This document shows positions 49,109-59,129 of a stretch of 64,000 nt of DNA, piece after piece. Where the stretch lies: NCBI GenBank assembly GCA_947166275.1, contig CAMVDP010000008.1, positions 1 through 64,000 of the forward strand. Reading direction: 5' to 3'. Origin of the DNA: an uncultured Clostridia bacterium (lineage in GTDB: Bacteria > Bacillota > Clostridia > Oscillospirales > Ruminococcaceae). The translations under genes were made by a program, and so were the position numbers. Position 1 is the first letter of the stretch; every line of letters starts with the position of its first letter. The notes beneath the pieces were generated by a model that was given only the letters and a program-made list of their open reading frames with translations, was not told the origin of the DNA and made no database searches.

Positions 49109-49336
49109 ATGAACTGTCCTTTTTGCAATAAAGAAATGCAGCAGGGTGTTCTGTCCGGAGACGGAAGAAGCGCTGTAACCTTTAAACCGGGAGAAAAAAA
49201 GACCGGCTGGTTCGACAGATTTATCGGTATAGATAAACTGACTGCCGCGAAGTACACTCTTACGGTATTCACGATAGAAGCCTATTATTGTCCCGGATGC
49301 AAAAAGATGATGTTCGATACCGATATCAAGGGATAA
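49109..49336 (+). CDS. 75-aa zinc-ribbon protein (DUF6487/PF20097-like)
   Basis: [15 protein letters not shown]...[11 protein letters not shown]; lies between acn and icd. Confidence 0.75.
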   Translation: MNCPFCNKEMQQGVLSGDGRSAVTFKPGEKKTGWFDRFIGIDKLTAAKYTLTVFTIEAYYCPGCKKMMFDTDIKG

Positions 49337-49358
49337 ATTCAGGAAAGGAACAACAAAA

Positions 49359-50570
49359 ATGGCTAAAATTCAGATGAAGACACCGCTCGTCGAAATGGAC
49401 GGCGATGAGATGACCCGCGTGATCTGGAAGATGATCAAGGATAAGCTGCTGCTGCCTTACATCGACCTCAAGACCGAGTATTACGACCTCGGACTTGTGA
49501 AGCGCAACGAAACTAACGATCAGATCACTATCGACAGCGCCAACGCTACCAAGAAATACGGCGTCGCTGTAAAGTGCGCAACGATCACTCCGAACGCACA
49601 GCGTATGACCGAGTACAACCTCAAGGAGATGTGGAAGTCCCCGAACGGCACTATAAGAGCCATTCTTGACGGCACAGTGTTCCGCGCTCCGATCATCGTC
49701 AAGGGCATAAACTCCCTTATCCCTACATGGACGAAGCCGATAACCATAGCCCGTCACGCTTACGGCGATGTATACAAGAACAGTGAGATGAAGGTGAAGG
49801 ACGGCTCGAAGGCAGAGCTTGTAGTTACCGACAAGGACGGCAACGAGACACGCCAGCTTATCCACGAATTCAAAGGCAGCGACGGTATTATCCAGGGTCT
49901 GCATAACATCAACGAAAGCATAGCTTCCTTCGCGCGCTCCTGCTTCAATTTCGCGCTCGATACGAAGCAGACCATATGGTTTGCTACCAAGGATACCATT
50001 TCCAAGCAGTACGACCATACATTTAAAGATATATTCGCGGAAATTTTTGAGACCGAGTACAAGACGAAGTTCGCAGAGGCGGGCATCGAGTACTTCTACA
50101 CCCTCATTGACGATGCGGTCGCACGCGTTATCCGCTCCGAAGGAGGCTACATCTGGGCGTGCAAGAACTACGACGGTGACGTTATGTCCGACATGGTGGC
50201 TACTGCATTCGGAAGCCTTGGCATGATGACCTCGGTGCTGGTATCGCCGTCCGGCGTATATGAGTATGAGGCGGCTCACGGCACTGTTACCCGTCACTAC
50301 TACAAGCACCTCAAGGGCGAGGAGACATCCACGAACTCGGTGGCTACGATATTCGCGTGGACCGGAGCGCTCAAGAAGCGCGGCGAGCTCGACGGAACTC
50401 CCGAGCTGACGGAATTCGCAAAGAAGCTCGAAGCTGCTACAATAAAGACTATCGAGGACGGAGTCATGACAGGTGACCTGTACGTGCTTTCAACGCTTCC
50501 GGGCAAGAGAAAGGTCAACACGGAGCAGTTCCTCGACGAGATAAACGAAAGACTCAAGGCTACAGTCTGA
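49359..50570 (+). CDS. icd: NADP-dependent isocitrate dehydrogenase
   Basis: [62 protein letters not shown]. Confidence 0.97.
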   Translation: MAKIQMKTPLVEMDGDEMTRVIWKMIKDKLLLPYIDLKTEYYDLGLVKRNETNDQITIDSANATKKYGVAVKCATITPNAQRMTEYNLKEMWKSPNGTIRAILDGTVFRAPIIVKGINSLIPTWTKPITIARHAYGDVYKNSEMKVKDGSKAELVVTDKDGNETRQLIHEFKGSDGIIQGLHNINESIASFARSCFNFALDTKQTIWFATKDTISKQYDHTFKDIFAEIFETEYKTKFAEAGIEYFYTLIDDAVARVIRSEGGYIWACKNYDGDVMSDMVATAFGSLGMMTSVLVSPSGVYEYEAAHGTVTRHYYKHLKGEETSTNSVATIFAWTGALKKRGELDGTPELTEFAKKLEAATIKTIEDGVMTGDLYVLSTLPGKRKVNTEQFLDEINERLKATV

Positions 50571-50597
50571 AAGCTACGAAATCACACTTAAAGGGGC

Positions 50598-51272
50598 TTG
50601 GATATGTCTAAAAACGATAAGGTCTCGAATTCGGTGATACGCAGGCTCCCGAGATACTACAGGTTTCTCGGTGAGGTACTCGCGGAGGGGATCAGCAAGA
50701 TATCCTCCCGCGAGCTCGCGGATAGAATGAAGATCACAGCGTCTCAGATACGGCAGGATCTTAACTGCTTCGGCGGCTTCGGGCAGCAGGGATACGGCTA
50801 TAACGTAGCTGAACTGCGAAGCGAGATAGGCGAGATACTCGGCGTGAACAAGGATCTTCCTGCGGTGCTGATCGGCGCGGGAAATCTGGGTAAGGCGCTC
50901 AGCGTGCATCTCGACTATAAAAAGTACGGATGCAGGCTCTGCGGGATATTCGATGCTAACGAAGAGCTGGTTGGCACGATGCTCGGCGGTCTTCCCGTGC
51001 GCTCCATGAGCGAGCTCGAAAGCTTCTGCGAAAGCTGTCGGCCTGTGATCGCGATACTCTGTATTCCCCGCGAAGAAGCTCCGGACGTATGTGAGCGTCT
51101 CACCGGGCTTGATATCAAAGCGTTCTGGAATTTCTCGCATTATGATATCACACTTGAGAATATCCCCGGTACAGTGGTTGAGAATGTTCATCTTGGTGAC
51201 AGTCTTATGGCTCTTTGCTATAAGATCAATAATCCGGGTAAAAAACCGGAAACAGAGGAGAGCGAACAATAA
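50598..51272 (+). CDS. rex: redox-sensing transcriptional repressor Rex
   Basis: VIRRLPRYYRFLGEVL, DRMKITASQIRQDLNCFGGFGQQGYGYNV, GAGNLGKAL. Confidence 0.97.
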   Translation: MDMSKNDKVSNSVIRRLPRYYRFLGEVLAEGISKISSRELADRMKITASQIRQDLNCFGGFGQQGYGYNVAELRSEIGEILGVNKDLPAVLIGAGNLGKALSVHLDYKKYGCRLCGIFDANEELVGTMLGGLPVRSMSELESFCESCRPVIAILCIPREEAPDVCERLTGLDIKAFWNFSHYDITLENIPGTVVENVHLGDSLMALCYKINNPGKKPETEESEQ

Positions 51273-51274
51273 CA

Positions 51275-51775
51275 ATGAATATCAGAAAAAGCATGTGCGC
51301 TGCAGCGGCACTTCTTACCGCGCTTATGACCCTTACGTCCTGCGGTAAGACGGTGTACACCGGCAAGGAAGGAATGCAGCAGTACGCGCGGGATTATTAT
51401 GAAAATGATGAAATGACGATCGTCGGTACTTCATACGACAAGAGTGAGACACTGGCGTGGTTCCGGTATACCAACGGTCCGTACAAACGCTGTGAAGCTG
51501 CGACGTTTTACAATACTCCCGATGGCGGGTTCACTGCCGAGAACAATGAGCTCGTGCTGAAGCAGGCGAAGGATATATGGCTTTGCATGTGGCACCGCGG
51601 TTTCTCTGTACATGTAGAGAATCCCGAATGCGCAAAAGTGTATATTGCCGACCCGGACCATGGGGTGACGATCGAGATCACGGAGACACCTTACACCTTC
51701 TTCTACCCGCAATCGCAAAAGTCTGGCGAGACTATCATATTCTATTATGACAAAAACGACAGACAGATAACCTGA
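51275..51775 (+). CDS. lipoprotein of unknown function
   Basis: Signal peptide with LTSC lipobox; 3 nt downstream of rex. Confidence 0.75.
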   Translation: MNIRKSMCAAAALLTALMTLTSCGKTVYTGKEGMQQYARDYYENDEMTIVGTSYDKSETLAWFRYTNGPYKRCEAATFYNTPDGGFTAENNELVLKQAKDIWLCMWHRGFSVHVENPECAKVYIADPDHGVTIEITETPYTFFYPQSQKSGETIIFYYDKNDRQIT

Positions 51776-51786
51776 TAAACAGAAAT

Positions 51787-51813
51787 TGCCCCCTGCCATT
51801 ATGGCAGGGGGCA
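51787..51813. terminator. stem-loop between convergent genes, likely terminator
   Basis: gccccctgccattatggcagggggc. Confidence 0.65.
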
Positions 51814-51831
51814 TAGTGTTTGTCTGAAATA

Positions 51832-53031
51832 TCAAAGTCCGCAGAGAGCCTTTGTGTCTCTTGCTATAAGAAGCTCTTCGTTGGTAGGTATTACCCAAAC
51901 CTCGGTCTTGCTGTCCGGAGTGGAGATCTTGCAGAGCTTGCCATGAATGGTGGAGTTGAGCTGCTCGTCGATCTTGATCCCGAAGTAGTCCATGTCGCGG
52001 CATACGTCGCGTCTTACGAGGTCAGCGTTCTCACCGATACCACCGGTGAAGATGACAACATCGAGTCCGTTCATCGCTGCGGCATACGCACCGATATACT
52101 TCTTGATGCCGTAGCGGAGAATATCGCCGGCGAGGATAGCTCTCTTGTTGCCCTTCTGTGCAGCGTCCTCAACATCGCGGTTGTCGCTGGAAACGCCGGA
52201 AACACCGAGGAAGCCGGACTTCTTGTTGAGGTATTCAGCCATTTCGGGAGCTGAAAGACCGAGCTTGTCAGCTACGAATGTAACAGCAGACGGGTCAACA
52301 CAGCCGGAGCGTGTTCCCATGAGAACGCCGTCGAGGGGGGTGAAGCCCATGGATGTATCAACGGACTTGCCGCCGTCTACCGCGGTAATGGAGGAGCCGT
52401 TGCCGAGGTGGCAGGAAACTATCTTGAGGTTTGCGAGATCCTTGCCGGTCTCCATAGCGTACTTCATGGTAACGAAGCGGTGAGATGTGCCGTGGAATCC
52501 GTACTTTCTTACCGCATACTTTTCATATACCTCGTAAGGCATACCGAACATGTAAGCCTTTTCGGGCATTGTCTGGTGGAACGCGGTATCGAAGATAACA
52601 GCCTGCGGCACGGAAGCCGGAACTACCTTCTTGCACGCGCGGAGCGCGAGAGCGTGACCGTGGTTATGCACAGGAGCGAGCTCACGGAGATCGTCGATCT
52701 TGTCGATGACTTCATCGGTAACGAGAACGGATTTCGGGAATACTTCTGCACCCTGGACTATTCTGTGACCTACCGCAGCGATCTCGGACATATCCTTGAT
52801 GACTGCCGCGTCACCCTTGGTGAGGACTTCGACTACCTTTTCAAAAGCCTCGGTATGTGTCGGGAACTCACAGTCTGCTTCGTACTTTCTGTCGTCGAAG
52901 GTCGAGTGCTTGATGTGACCGCCGATACCTATTCTCTCACAGAGACCCTTTGCAATGACCTTCTCGTCCTCCATCTGGATGAGCTGATACTTGAGCGACG
53001 AGCTGCCCGCATTGATTACCAAAATGTTCAT
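51832..53031 (-). CDS. ackA: acetate kinase
   Basis: MNILVINAGSSSLKYQLIQM, FDTAFHQTMPE, HLGNGSSITAV, FTGGIGENADLVR. Confidence 0.98.
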   Translation of the reverse strand: MNILVINAGSSSLKYQLIQMEDEKVIAKGLCERIGIGGHIKHSTFDDRKYEADCEFPTHTEAFEKVVEVLTKGDAAVIKDMSEIAAVGHRIVQGAEVFPKSVLVTDEVIDKIDDLRELAPVHNHGHALALRACKKVVPASVPQAVIFDTAFHQTMPEKAYMFGMPYEVYEKYAVRKYGFHGTSHRFVTMKYAMETGKDLANLKIVSCHLGNGSSITAVDGGKSVDTSMGFTPLDGVLMGTRSGCVDPSAVTFVADKLGLSAPEMAEYLNKKSGFLGVSGVSSDNRDVEDAAQKGNKRAILAGDILRYGIKKYIGAYAAAMNGLDVVIFTGGIGENADLVRRDVCRDMDYFGIKIDEQLNSTIHGKLCKISTPDSKTEVWVIPTNEELLIARDTKALCGL

Positions 53032-53307
53032 GTTTCTTATTCCTTTCAGTTTTTTTCAGCCGCCGCGTTGACAGACTTTTTTGTATCTATCCCCGCCTTT
53101 GGCAAATATTACCCTAATATTTTACACTATTTCCCGAAAAAAATCAAGGTTTTTTGGAATTTTTATGAATAATGTTAATAATGTCAGAGATAAACTATGG
53201 AGCTTATATCCGACAGAATTACAAATATCCTCCGGATGCCGGCGAACCGATGCCCGGAGAAGAAGAAAAGCAAGTCCGGCTTCCGACCGGATTTGCTTAT
53301 TTTGCTG

Positions 53308-54450
53308 TCATTTGGATTTTATGCTTATTGTATTGGAATTTACAGAATACCATGTCCCGTTTTTAAGCTTTGTGTATGCACGTACATAATACACCGCTTC
53401 CGAATTCTTATTATATTTCAGTATGCTGTAATCTCTGTCTTTTCCGAGGGTGACAACATCGGTGAAATGCTTTCCTCCGTCTTTCGAACGATATACCACA
53501 TATTTGACGGCACCCGGTATCTTATCCCATTTAAGCCGTAATTTCGTTTTGCCGATACTGTAAGAAAGCTCGGGCTTTTTCAGACCGATAACGAACTCAC
53601 GTGTGAATTCGCCTTCGTATATACCCTTGCCGATATATGTTGCTTTTGCGTTATTGCCGATGTTGACTGCGTTTTTCAGCTTTACTGTATAGTCTTTTCC
53701 TTCGGTAAGATAATAACCGAGTTCTTTGTCATAAAGCGTAAGTTCGGGTTTTACCTTTTTACCTGTGTAATCTGCGCGTGTTGAACCCCAGCATTTTACC
53801 TCATTGATACTTTTGGTAAGCGAAGTGTTTTCCAGATCAAAATCCGGTCTTATTACGGCGTATATATTGTCAAGCTCTTCTTCATCCGTATCGACACTGT
53901 CATTGATATTACCGGAGACCGTTTCGGCTTTTCCGTTTTTATATGACAGAAAAATACCCGTGTGATTAGGTTCGGTGGAGGGATAGCCTGTCCCGCTCAG
54001 AATAATATCTCCGGGTAATAATTCCGTTATGGATATTGTTTCTGTCCCGTCGAAATCTTTCATATAATCATATTTTGTACGGCTTACCCCTTCTTTCAGA
54101 TAGAAGCACCTTTTCCTTGGTGTGAAGTAATCCCTGTACGCATCACAGTATGTAAGCTTCGGAAATACGAGCATGGGGATGCCGGCCTTTTCGGCACACC
54201 ATGCGGTAAATTCCGAGCACCAATCCTGATAAGGAGCGTCGTTCCAGGCACCGTAAACAGTTGAACCGTCCGAAGCTTCTTTATATCCTATCTGGGATAT
54301 TGCCACTGCGACAAAATCGTTCCTCAGATCACCCGTAAGGACGGGAAGAGGAAGGGCTTCACTGTATTTTGCGGCTTCTGCCGACAGGTATATCTGCCCG
54401 AAAGAGCAGCAGAATACAATGACTGTCAGAAAAGCAATTATTCTTTTCAT
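53308..54450 (-). CDS. secreted CHAP-like amidase/peptidase with C-terminal Fn3-like domain
   Basis: Signal peptide; YGAWNDAPYQDWCSEFTAWCAEKAGIP; LLPGDIILS...NHTGIFLSY; C-terminal PGAVKYVVYRSKDGGKHF. Confidence 0.75.
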   Translation of the reverse strand: MKRIIAFLTVIVFCCSFGQIYLSAEAAKYSEALPLPVLTGDLRNDFVAVAISQIGYKEASDGSTVYGAWNDAPYQDWCSEFTAWCAEKAGIPMLVFPKLTYCDAYRDYFTPRKRCFYLKEGVSRTKYDYMKDFDGTETISITELLPGDIILSGTGYPSTEPNHTGIFLSYKNGKAETVSGNINDSVDTDEEELDNIYAVIRPDFDLENTSLTKSINEVKCWGSTRADYTGKKVKPELTLYDKELGYYLTEGKDYTVKLKNAVNIGNNAKATYIGKGIYEGEFTREFVIGLKKPELSYSIGKTKLRLKWDKIPGAVKYVVYRSKDGGKHFTDVVTLGKDRDYSILKYNKNSEAVYYVRAYTKLKNGTWYSVNSNTISIKSK

Positions 54451-54501
54451 TATTGATATACACTCCTTCTGATCCCAAATAAAGCAAGCATATCCGACTG
54501 T

Positions 54502-55365
54502 TTATTTTATCGTGCCTTTGATGTTCCTGCCCTCGTCATAGTCGTCGAGAAAGTGATGATAGTCTTTTCCGATGTGATATGAAATAAGCGTCTGCAGATT
54601 AACATTCTCGACGCTGCGGAAGATGTGCATGTCTATTTTCGGGTCAGTCTCGCGGAGCTGTTTCAGCAGCTGCTTGACTTCCTGCCGTTTAGAGCCGCCG
54701 TCGCCGTTCACATCAATGGTCTCGGTCACGCTGCATGCGCAGTTGAGAAAGTGCAGGTCGTTGTGATCGCGCCACTTGATTATGTCGTCCTCACGCACCA
54801 TGTACATCGGGCGGATAAGCTCCATGCCCGGGAAGTTCTCGCTGTGTAGCTTAGGCATCATTGTCTGCATCTGTGAGCCGTACAGCATTCCCATAACGAT
54901 AGTCTCGATGACGTCGTCGAAGTGATGTCCCAGAGCTATCTTGTTGCAGCCCAGCTCTTTCGCGTTCTTGTACAGATATCCGCGCCGCATACGTGCGCAC
55001 ATATAGCAGGGGTTCTTCCCGATGACCTCCACGGCATCAAAGATCTTCGCCTCGAAAATGTGTATCGGGATATCGAGAAGCGCGGCATTGTCGATTATTC
55101 GTTGTCTGTTAGCGGGGGCATAGCCCGGATCCATGACAAGAAACTCCGCGGTGAACGGTATTTTTGTGTACTTGCTCAACTGCTTTACGCACATAGCCAT
55201 AAGCATCGAGTCTTTACCGCCGGAGATGCACACTGCTATACGGTCGTTTTCCTTTATCATGTCGTAGGTCTTGATACCTTCGAGAAATTTGCACCATACC
55301 GGCTTTCGGAATTTGCGGACTATCGAGCTCGTTATCTCCTCTGCGCGTGTCATTTCGTTATCCAT
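54502..55365 (-). CDS. TtcA-family PP-loop ATPase (tRNA 2-thiolation-like)
   Basis: VCISGGKDSMLMA, CYMCARMRRGYLY, LGHHFDDVIET. Confidence 0.9.
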   Translation of the reverse strand: MDNEMTRAEEITSSIVRKFRKPVWCKFLEGIKTYDMIKENDRIAVCISGGKDSMLMAMCVKQLSKYTKIPFTAEFLVMDPGYAPANRQRIIDNAALLDIPIHIFEAKIFDAVEVIGKNPCYMCARMRRGYLYKNAKELGCNKIALGHHFDDVIETIVMGMLYGSQMQTMMPKLHSENFPGMELIRPMYMVREDDIIKWRDHNDLHFLNCACSVTETIDVNGDGGSKRQEVKQLLKQLRETDPKIDMHIFRSVENVNLQTLISYHIGKDYHHFLDDYDEGRNIKGTIK

Positions 55366-55376
55366 TTGCTCCCTCG

Positions 55377-56333
55377 TTAAATGATGTAGAACCAGTCTGT
55401 ATCAGAGCCGGAGCCTGTCTGATTTACCGGCTTTTGGTCATCGAAGTTGTACCGGAGCTCCTGATTTACAATGCTGACCTTTGCGCCGGCGGGGACGGAC
55501 TTCGTGATGAACGCGTTACCGCCGATGACAGCGTTTTTACCAATGACAGTATTGCCGCCAAGGATAGATGCTCCGGAGTAAATGGTCACGTTGTCCTCGA
55601 TAGTGGGGTGGCGCTTCTTGCTGCGAAGGCTCTGACCGCCGCGTGTGGAGAGCGCGCCGAGCGTTACACCCTGATATACCTTGACGTTATCGCCTATCTC
55701 TGTGGTCTCACCTATAACGATGCCGGTACCGTGGTCGATGAAGAAGTATCTGCCTATCGACGCGCCGGGGTGGATATCGATACCGGTGACGCTGTGAGCG
55801 TACTCGGTCATTATACGCGGTATCAGCGGTACTTTAAGCAGGAAAAGCTCGTGTGCTATACGATTGACAAGTATCGCGAACAGCCCGGGGTAGGAGTAGA
55901 TGATCTCGTCCTTGTTATATGCGGCGGGGTCGCCCTCGAACGATGCTTCTACGTCCATTTCTATGTACTCGCGTATCTTTGGGAGCTTGCCGAGAAACTC
56001 GAAGGTGATGTCCTCCGCGCGTTTTGCGAGCGCCATTTCATCAAGACCGCGAAGCTCCTCATCGTAGTGCAGGACTATCGATATCTGGCGGATAAGCTTG
56101 AAAATGGTATCCTCGGTGAGCATGGAAATGTTATTGCGTACAGTGTACACGCGGTATGACTTGTTGCGGAAGTAACCGGGGAAGATTATCTTTCGTATGC
56201 TGTATATGATGTCGACGACCACATCCTTGTCGGGGTGATCGAAGCTTTTGACTTCATCTATGACTCTGCCGTTTTCGTAGTCTCCGAGCAGCGTTTTTAC
56301 GGTCTCGTTTATTCTGTCCTCTATCTGTGTCAT
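55377..56333 (-). CDS. cysE: serine O-acetyltransferase (CysE/EpsC type)
   Basis: GIDIHPGASIGRYFFIDHGTGIVIGETTEIGDNVKVYQGVTLGAL. Confidence 0.93.
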   Translation of the reverse strand: MTQIEDRINETVKTLLGDYENGRVIDEVKSFDHPDKDVVVDIIYSIRKIIFPGYFRNKSYRVYTVRNNISMLTEDTIFKLIRQISIVLHYDEELRGLDEMALAKRAEDITFEFLGKLPKIREYIEMDVEASFEGDPAAYNKDEIIYSYPGLFAILVNRIAHELFLLKVPLIPRIMTEYAHSVTGIDIHPGASIGRYFFIDHGTGIVIGETTEIGDNVKVYQGVTLGALSTRGGQSLRSKKRHPTIEDNVTIYSGASILGGNTVIGKNAVIGGNAFITKSVPAGAKVSIVNQELRYNFDDQKPVNQTGSGSDTDWFYII

Positions 56334-56584
56334 GGCAAATCTCCTGAACTGTATTTCGGCGGGGAAGTCCCCATATACATTTATTATATGCGCGGGAAAC
56401 GGTCAAGTCAATACCGAGCCGGAAATTTGTCTGATATTCCGATTTGCGGCAGCTTTGCGGCACGAAATACGTGCATTTTTACAACTGCCGTGCTGACTTC
56501 GTCTACATATAGTTTTCCGAGCCTTACAGAACAGCGCTCTTATACACCGTGTTCATATTTTTTAATAAATGTTCATACAAGATG

Positions 56585-56613
56585 TTGACAAATCGAAAGA
56601 TTTGTAGTATAAT
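56585..56613 (+). promoter_or_regulatory. promoter TTGACA-17-TATAAT with internal palindrome
   Basis: Exact consensus; ACAAATC-GAAA-GATTTGT at 56588-56605 in the spacer. Confidence 0.8.
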
Positions 56614-56718
56614 TTATCTTGATATATAATGAAGTCTGATTTTGTCGTGTTTTGCGCAAAATTGTCCGTAAATACACATCATCCGGTGGATCCCGGAATA
56701 ATGAAACGGAGAACGATC

Positions 56719-58956
56719 ATGGAAAAACAGCGTTTGAGAAATATATTTCTGTTCCGTATCATAGCTGCCGCAGCGGCAGCCGCCATAATGCTGCTGATGC
56801 TCCCCGGAGGCATAACAAAAGCTTCTGCGCAGACAAGCACCACTATATATGACGGCGACTTCGGCTACATACTTGACGTTGATAAGGACAAAGGCATCTT
56901 CACCGCCACGATATGCGAGTACAGACCTGCGGACAGGACCGTAGCCCAGTACGATGTGTCGATCCCGGATACGATCAGCCCCGTGAAGTACCCCGTTACA
57001 GCTATCAGCGCCAACGCGTTCAGCAACTTCAGCGAGCGTAACAAGATAAAGTCCGTGAAACTCCCCAAGAGCATTACCACTATCGGCGATCACGCGTTCA
57101 GAGACCTGATAAACGCGGAAAAGATAGATCTGCCCAGTGATCTCCAGAAGATCGGTTCTTACAGCTTCGCAGGCTGCTCCTCACTCAAGGAGGTCAAGAT
57201 CGGCGACAAGGTGAAAGAGATAGGATATTCGGCATTCTACAACTGTATATCGCTTGAAAAGGTCACTTTGCCGAAATCCCTTGAATATATCGGTCAGTCA
57301 TCGTTCTCCGGCTGTACATCGCTTTATAACGTTGATATCCCGGACACCGTAAAAAGCATCGGCACTTCGGCGTTTGAGGGCTGCTCGAAGCTTGAAAAGA
57401 TCAAACTTCCGAAAGAGCTCACAGAGATTGACGATTACACCTTCCATAACTGCAAATCGCTGTTATCCGTCACTCTTCCGGATACGCTCAAAACAATTGG
57501 TGTTAGCTCCTTCGCGGACTGCACATCGCTTACATCTATAAATATCCCCGAATCAGTGACACAGATCGGTACTATGGCTTTTTCGGGCTGCTTCAAGCTT
57601 TCGGCTGTCGTACTGCCTTATGGTCTCGGGAATATAAGCGATAATGCGTTCTTCAATACAAGCACCGAGATCTGGGGCTATACCAACTCCTACGCGGAGA
57701 ATTACGCTTACAGAAACGGTCTGCGTTTCCACTCCAACGGTTCGGTGTGCAAGGTGACATTTTCGGCGGATAACATGAACGCTACCGTCAATAACATCGC
57801 GATCAGATCGTCAAAGGGAGTTCTCGTCATTCCTCCGGCTACCGCCACAAAGGGCGAACAGCTCACGATCAATGTCACAGCACCGATCAACTATGATATC
57901 AACTACATCACAATAAACAATGAATCCTTCGCTAACGGCGGTACTTACACTGTTACCGATGCCGATGTGAACATCTTTGTTTCGTACAAATCGAAGGAAG
58001 CTACAACGACCACAACTGCGGCTCCGCCAGTGTCTGTCACCACATCAGAGGCGAACAATACTCCCGCCTCTGCATCGTCGTCCGGTAATAATCCGGCGTA
58101 TGACGATGACCCGCATGATGACCCGGATGATGATGACGATGATGACGCGGATACGACGGTGACAGTCGACAACAATGACACCAACGAGGATGACGGCAAC
58201 TCCGAGGACTCGTATGTCAAAGTGGACAGCGACCTTACCGATATCAACGGCGTCAAGGTGCGCATCATATCCCAGCGTGAGAATTTCATAGGCCCTGCGA
58301 CTGTACGCATAACCAATACGCAGGAGGCTTCCGATGCTGCGGCTGCAGCCGCTGAATCTCTTGATGTCAGCAACGCCATGTATTATGCGTTCGATATCAG
58401 CATTTATGACAGATCCGGAAAGGAAAACCAGGGAGTGCTCGCGAAAGGTACGATCACTTTCCAGATCCCGATACCGAACGGACTTCTTCCGTATGCAAAG
58501 AACATCAGCGTATATCATATAGTTGACGAGCGTCCCGAGTTCATCAGGAGCAGCGTCATCGAAGATATCAACGGCGTCAGAAAGATCCAGTTCGAGACTG
58601 ACAACTTCTCGCCCTATATGTTCCTCGTTACCACGGACGACAGTACAGGAGCTATCCCGGTTATCGACGAAGACGGAGATGATCCGGATACCACCCAGTC
58701 TGCACAGCCGAGCGCCGGTGTCATCGATAATGGCAACAACAATAATAATGGCGGTAACAATAATACTCCCGATGCTTCGATAATCGACACAACGAAACCT
58801 TCGAATAACAACTATCCGAACTACAACGGCAACGTGAACCCGCATACCGGCGCAATAATCGCAGGTGCCACTGCTGCAGGCGGAGCGCTTGTCTGCATAG
58901 CTCTTGTACGCAGACGCAGCGTTAAGAGAAAGCGTACAAAAACTCCGATAGATTAA
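56719..58956 (+). CDS. BspA-type leucine-rich repeat surface protein with C-terminal NPHTG sorting-like signal
   Basis: Signal peptide; LRR_5 repeats of about 23 aa; Asp-rich linker; NVNPHTGAIIAGATAAGGALVCIALVRRRSVKRKR C-terminus. Confidence 0.88.
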   Translation: MEKQRLRNIFLFRIIAAAAAAAIMLLMLPGGITKASAQTSTTIYDGDFGYILDVDKDKGIFTATICEYRPADRTVAQYDVSIPDTISPVKYPVTAISANAFSNFSERNKIKSVKLPKSITTIGDHAFRDLINAEKIDLPSDLQKIGSYSFAGCSSLKEVKIGDKVKEIGYSAFYNCISLEKVTLPKSLEYIGQSSFSGCTSLYNVDIPDTVKSIGTSAFEGCSKLEKIKLPKELTEIDDYTFHNCKSLLSVTLPDTLKTIGVSSFADCTSLTSINIPESVTQIGTMAFSGCFKLSAVVLPYGLGNISDNAFFNTSTEIWGYTNSYAENYAYRNGLRFHSNGSVCKVTFSADNMNATVNNIAIRSSKGVLVIPPATATKGEQLTINVTAPINYDINYITINNESFANGGTYTVTDADVNIFVSYKSKEATTTTTAAPPVSVTTSEANNTPASASSSGNNPAYDDDPHDDPDDDDDDDADTTVTVDNNDTNEDDGNSEDSYVKVDSDLTDINGVKVRIISQRENFIGPATVRITNTQEASDAAAAAAESLDVSNAMYYAFDISIYDRSGKENQGVLAKGTITFQIPIPNGLLPYAKNISVYHIVDERPEFIRSSVIEDINGVRKIQFETDNFSPYMFLVTTDDSTGAIPVIDEDGDDPDTTQSAQPSAGVIDNGNNNNNGGNNNTPDASIIDTTKPSNNNYPNYNGNVNPHTGAIIAGATAAGGALVCIALVRRRSVKRKRTKTPID

Positions 58957-59129
58957 GGTCGGCGAGGCAGAAGATGCCAATGATTTGAGACAATGGAGCG
59001 TAACTCCGTTATAAAGATGTACCCCGGATCTGATATGACCCGGGGTATTGTTATTGCGACAAAATGTTCTTTACATTTCATATTATTTGTGGTATAATGT
59101 ATATAAGTGATTATGAGAGGGATGATGGT

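Noticed and set aside
49326-50309. 327-aa minus-strand ORF antisense to icd
   Set aside because: Overlaps icd; no family signature.
58720-58790. Asn-codon repeats (aacaacaataataatggc...) as a possible CRISPR or tandem-repeat locus
   Set aside because: Low-complexity coding linker without regular spacers.
58045-58980. 311-aa Ile/Val/Arg-rich minus-strand ORF antisense to the LRR gene
   Set aside because: Composition comes from the reverse complement of the Asp/Asn-rich linker.
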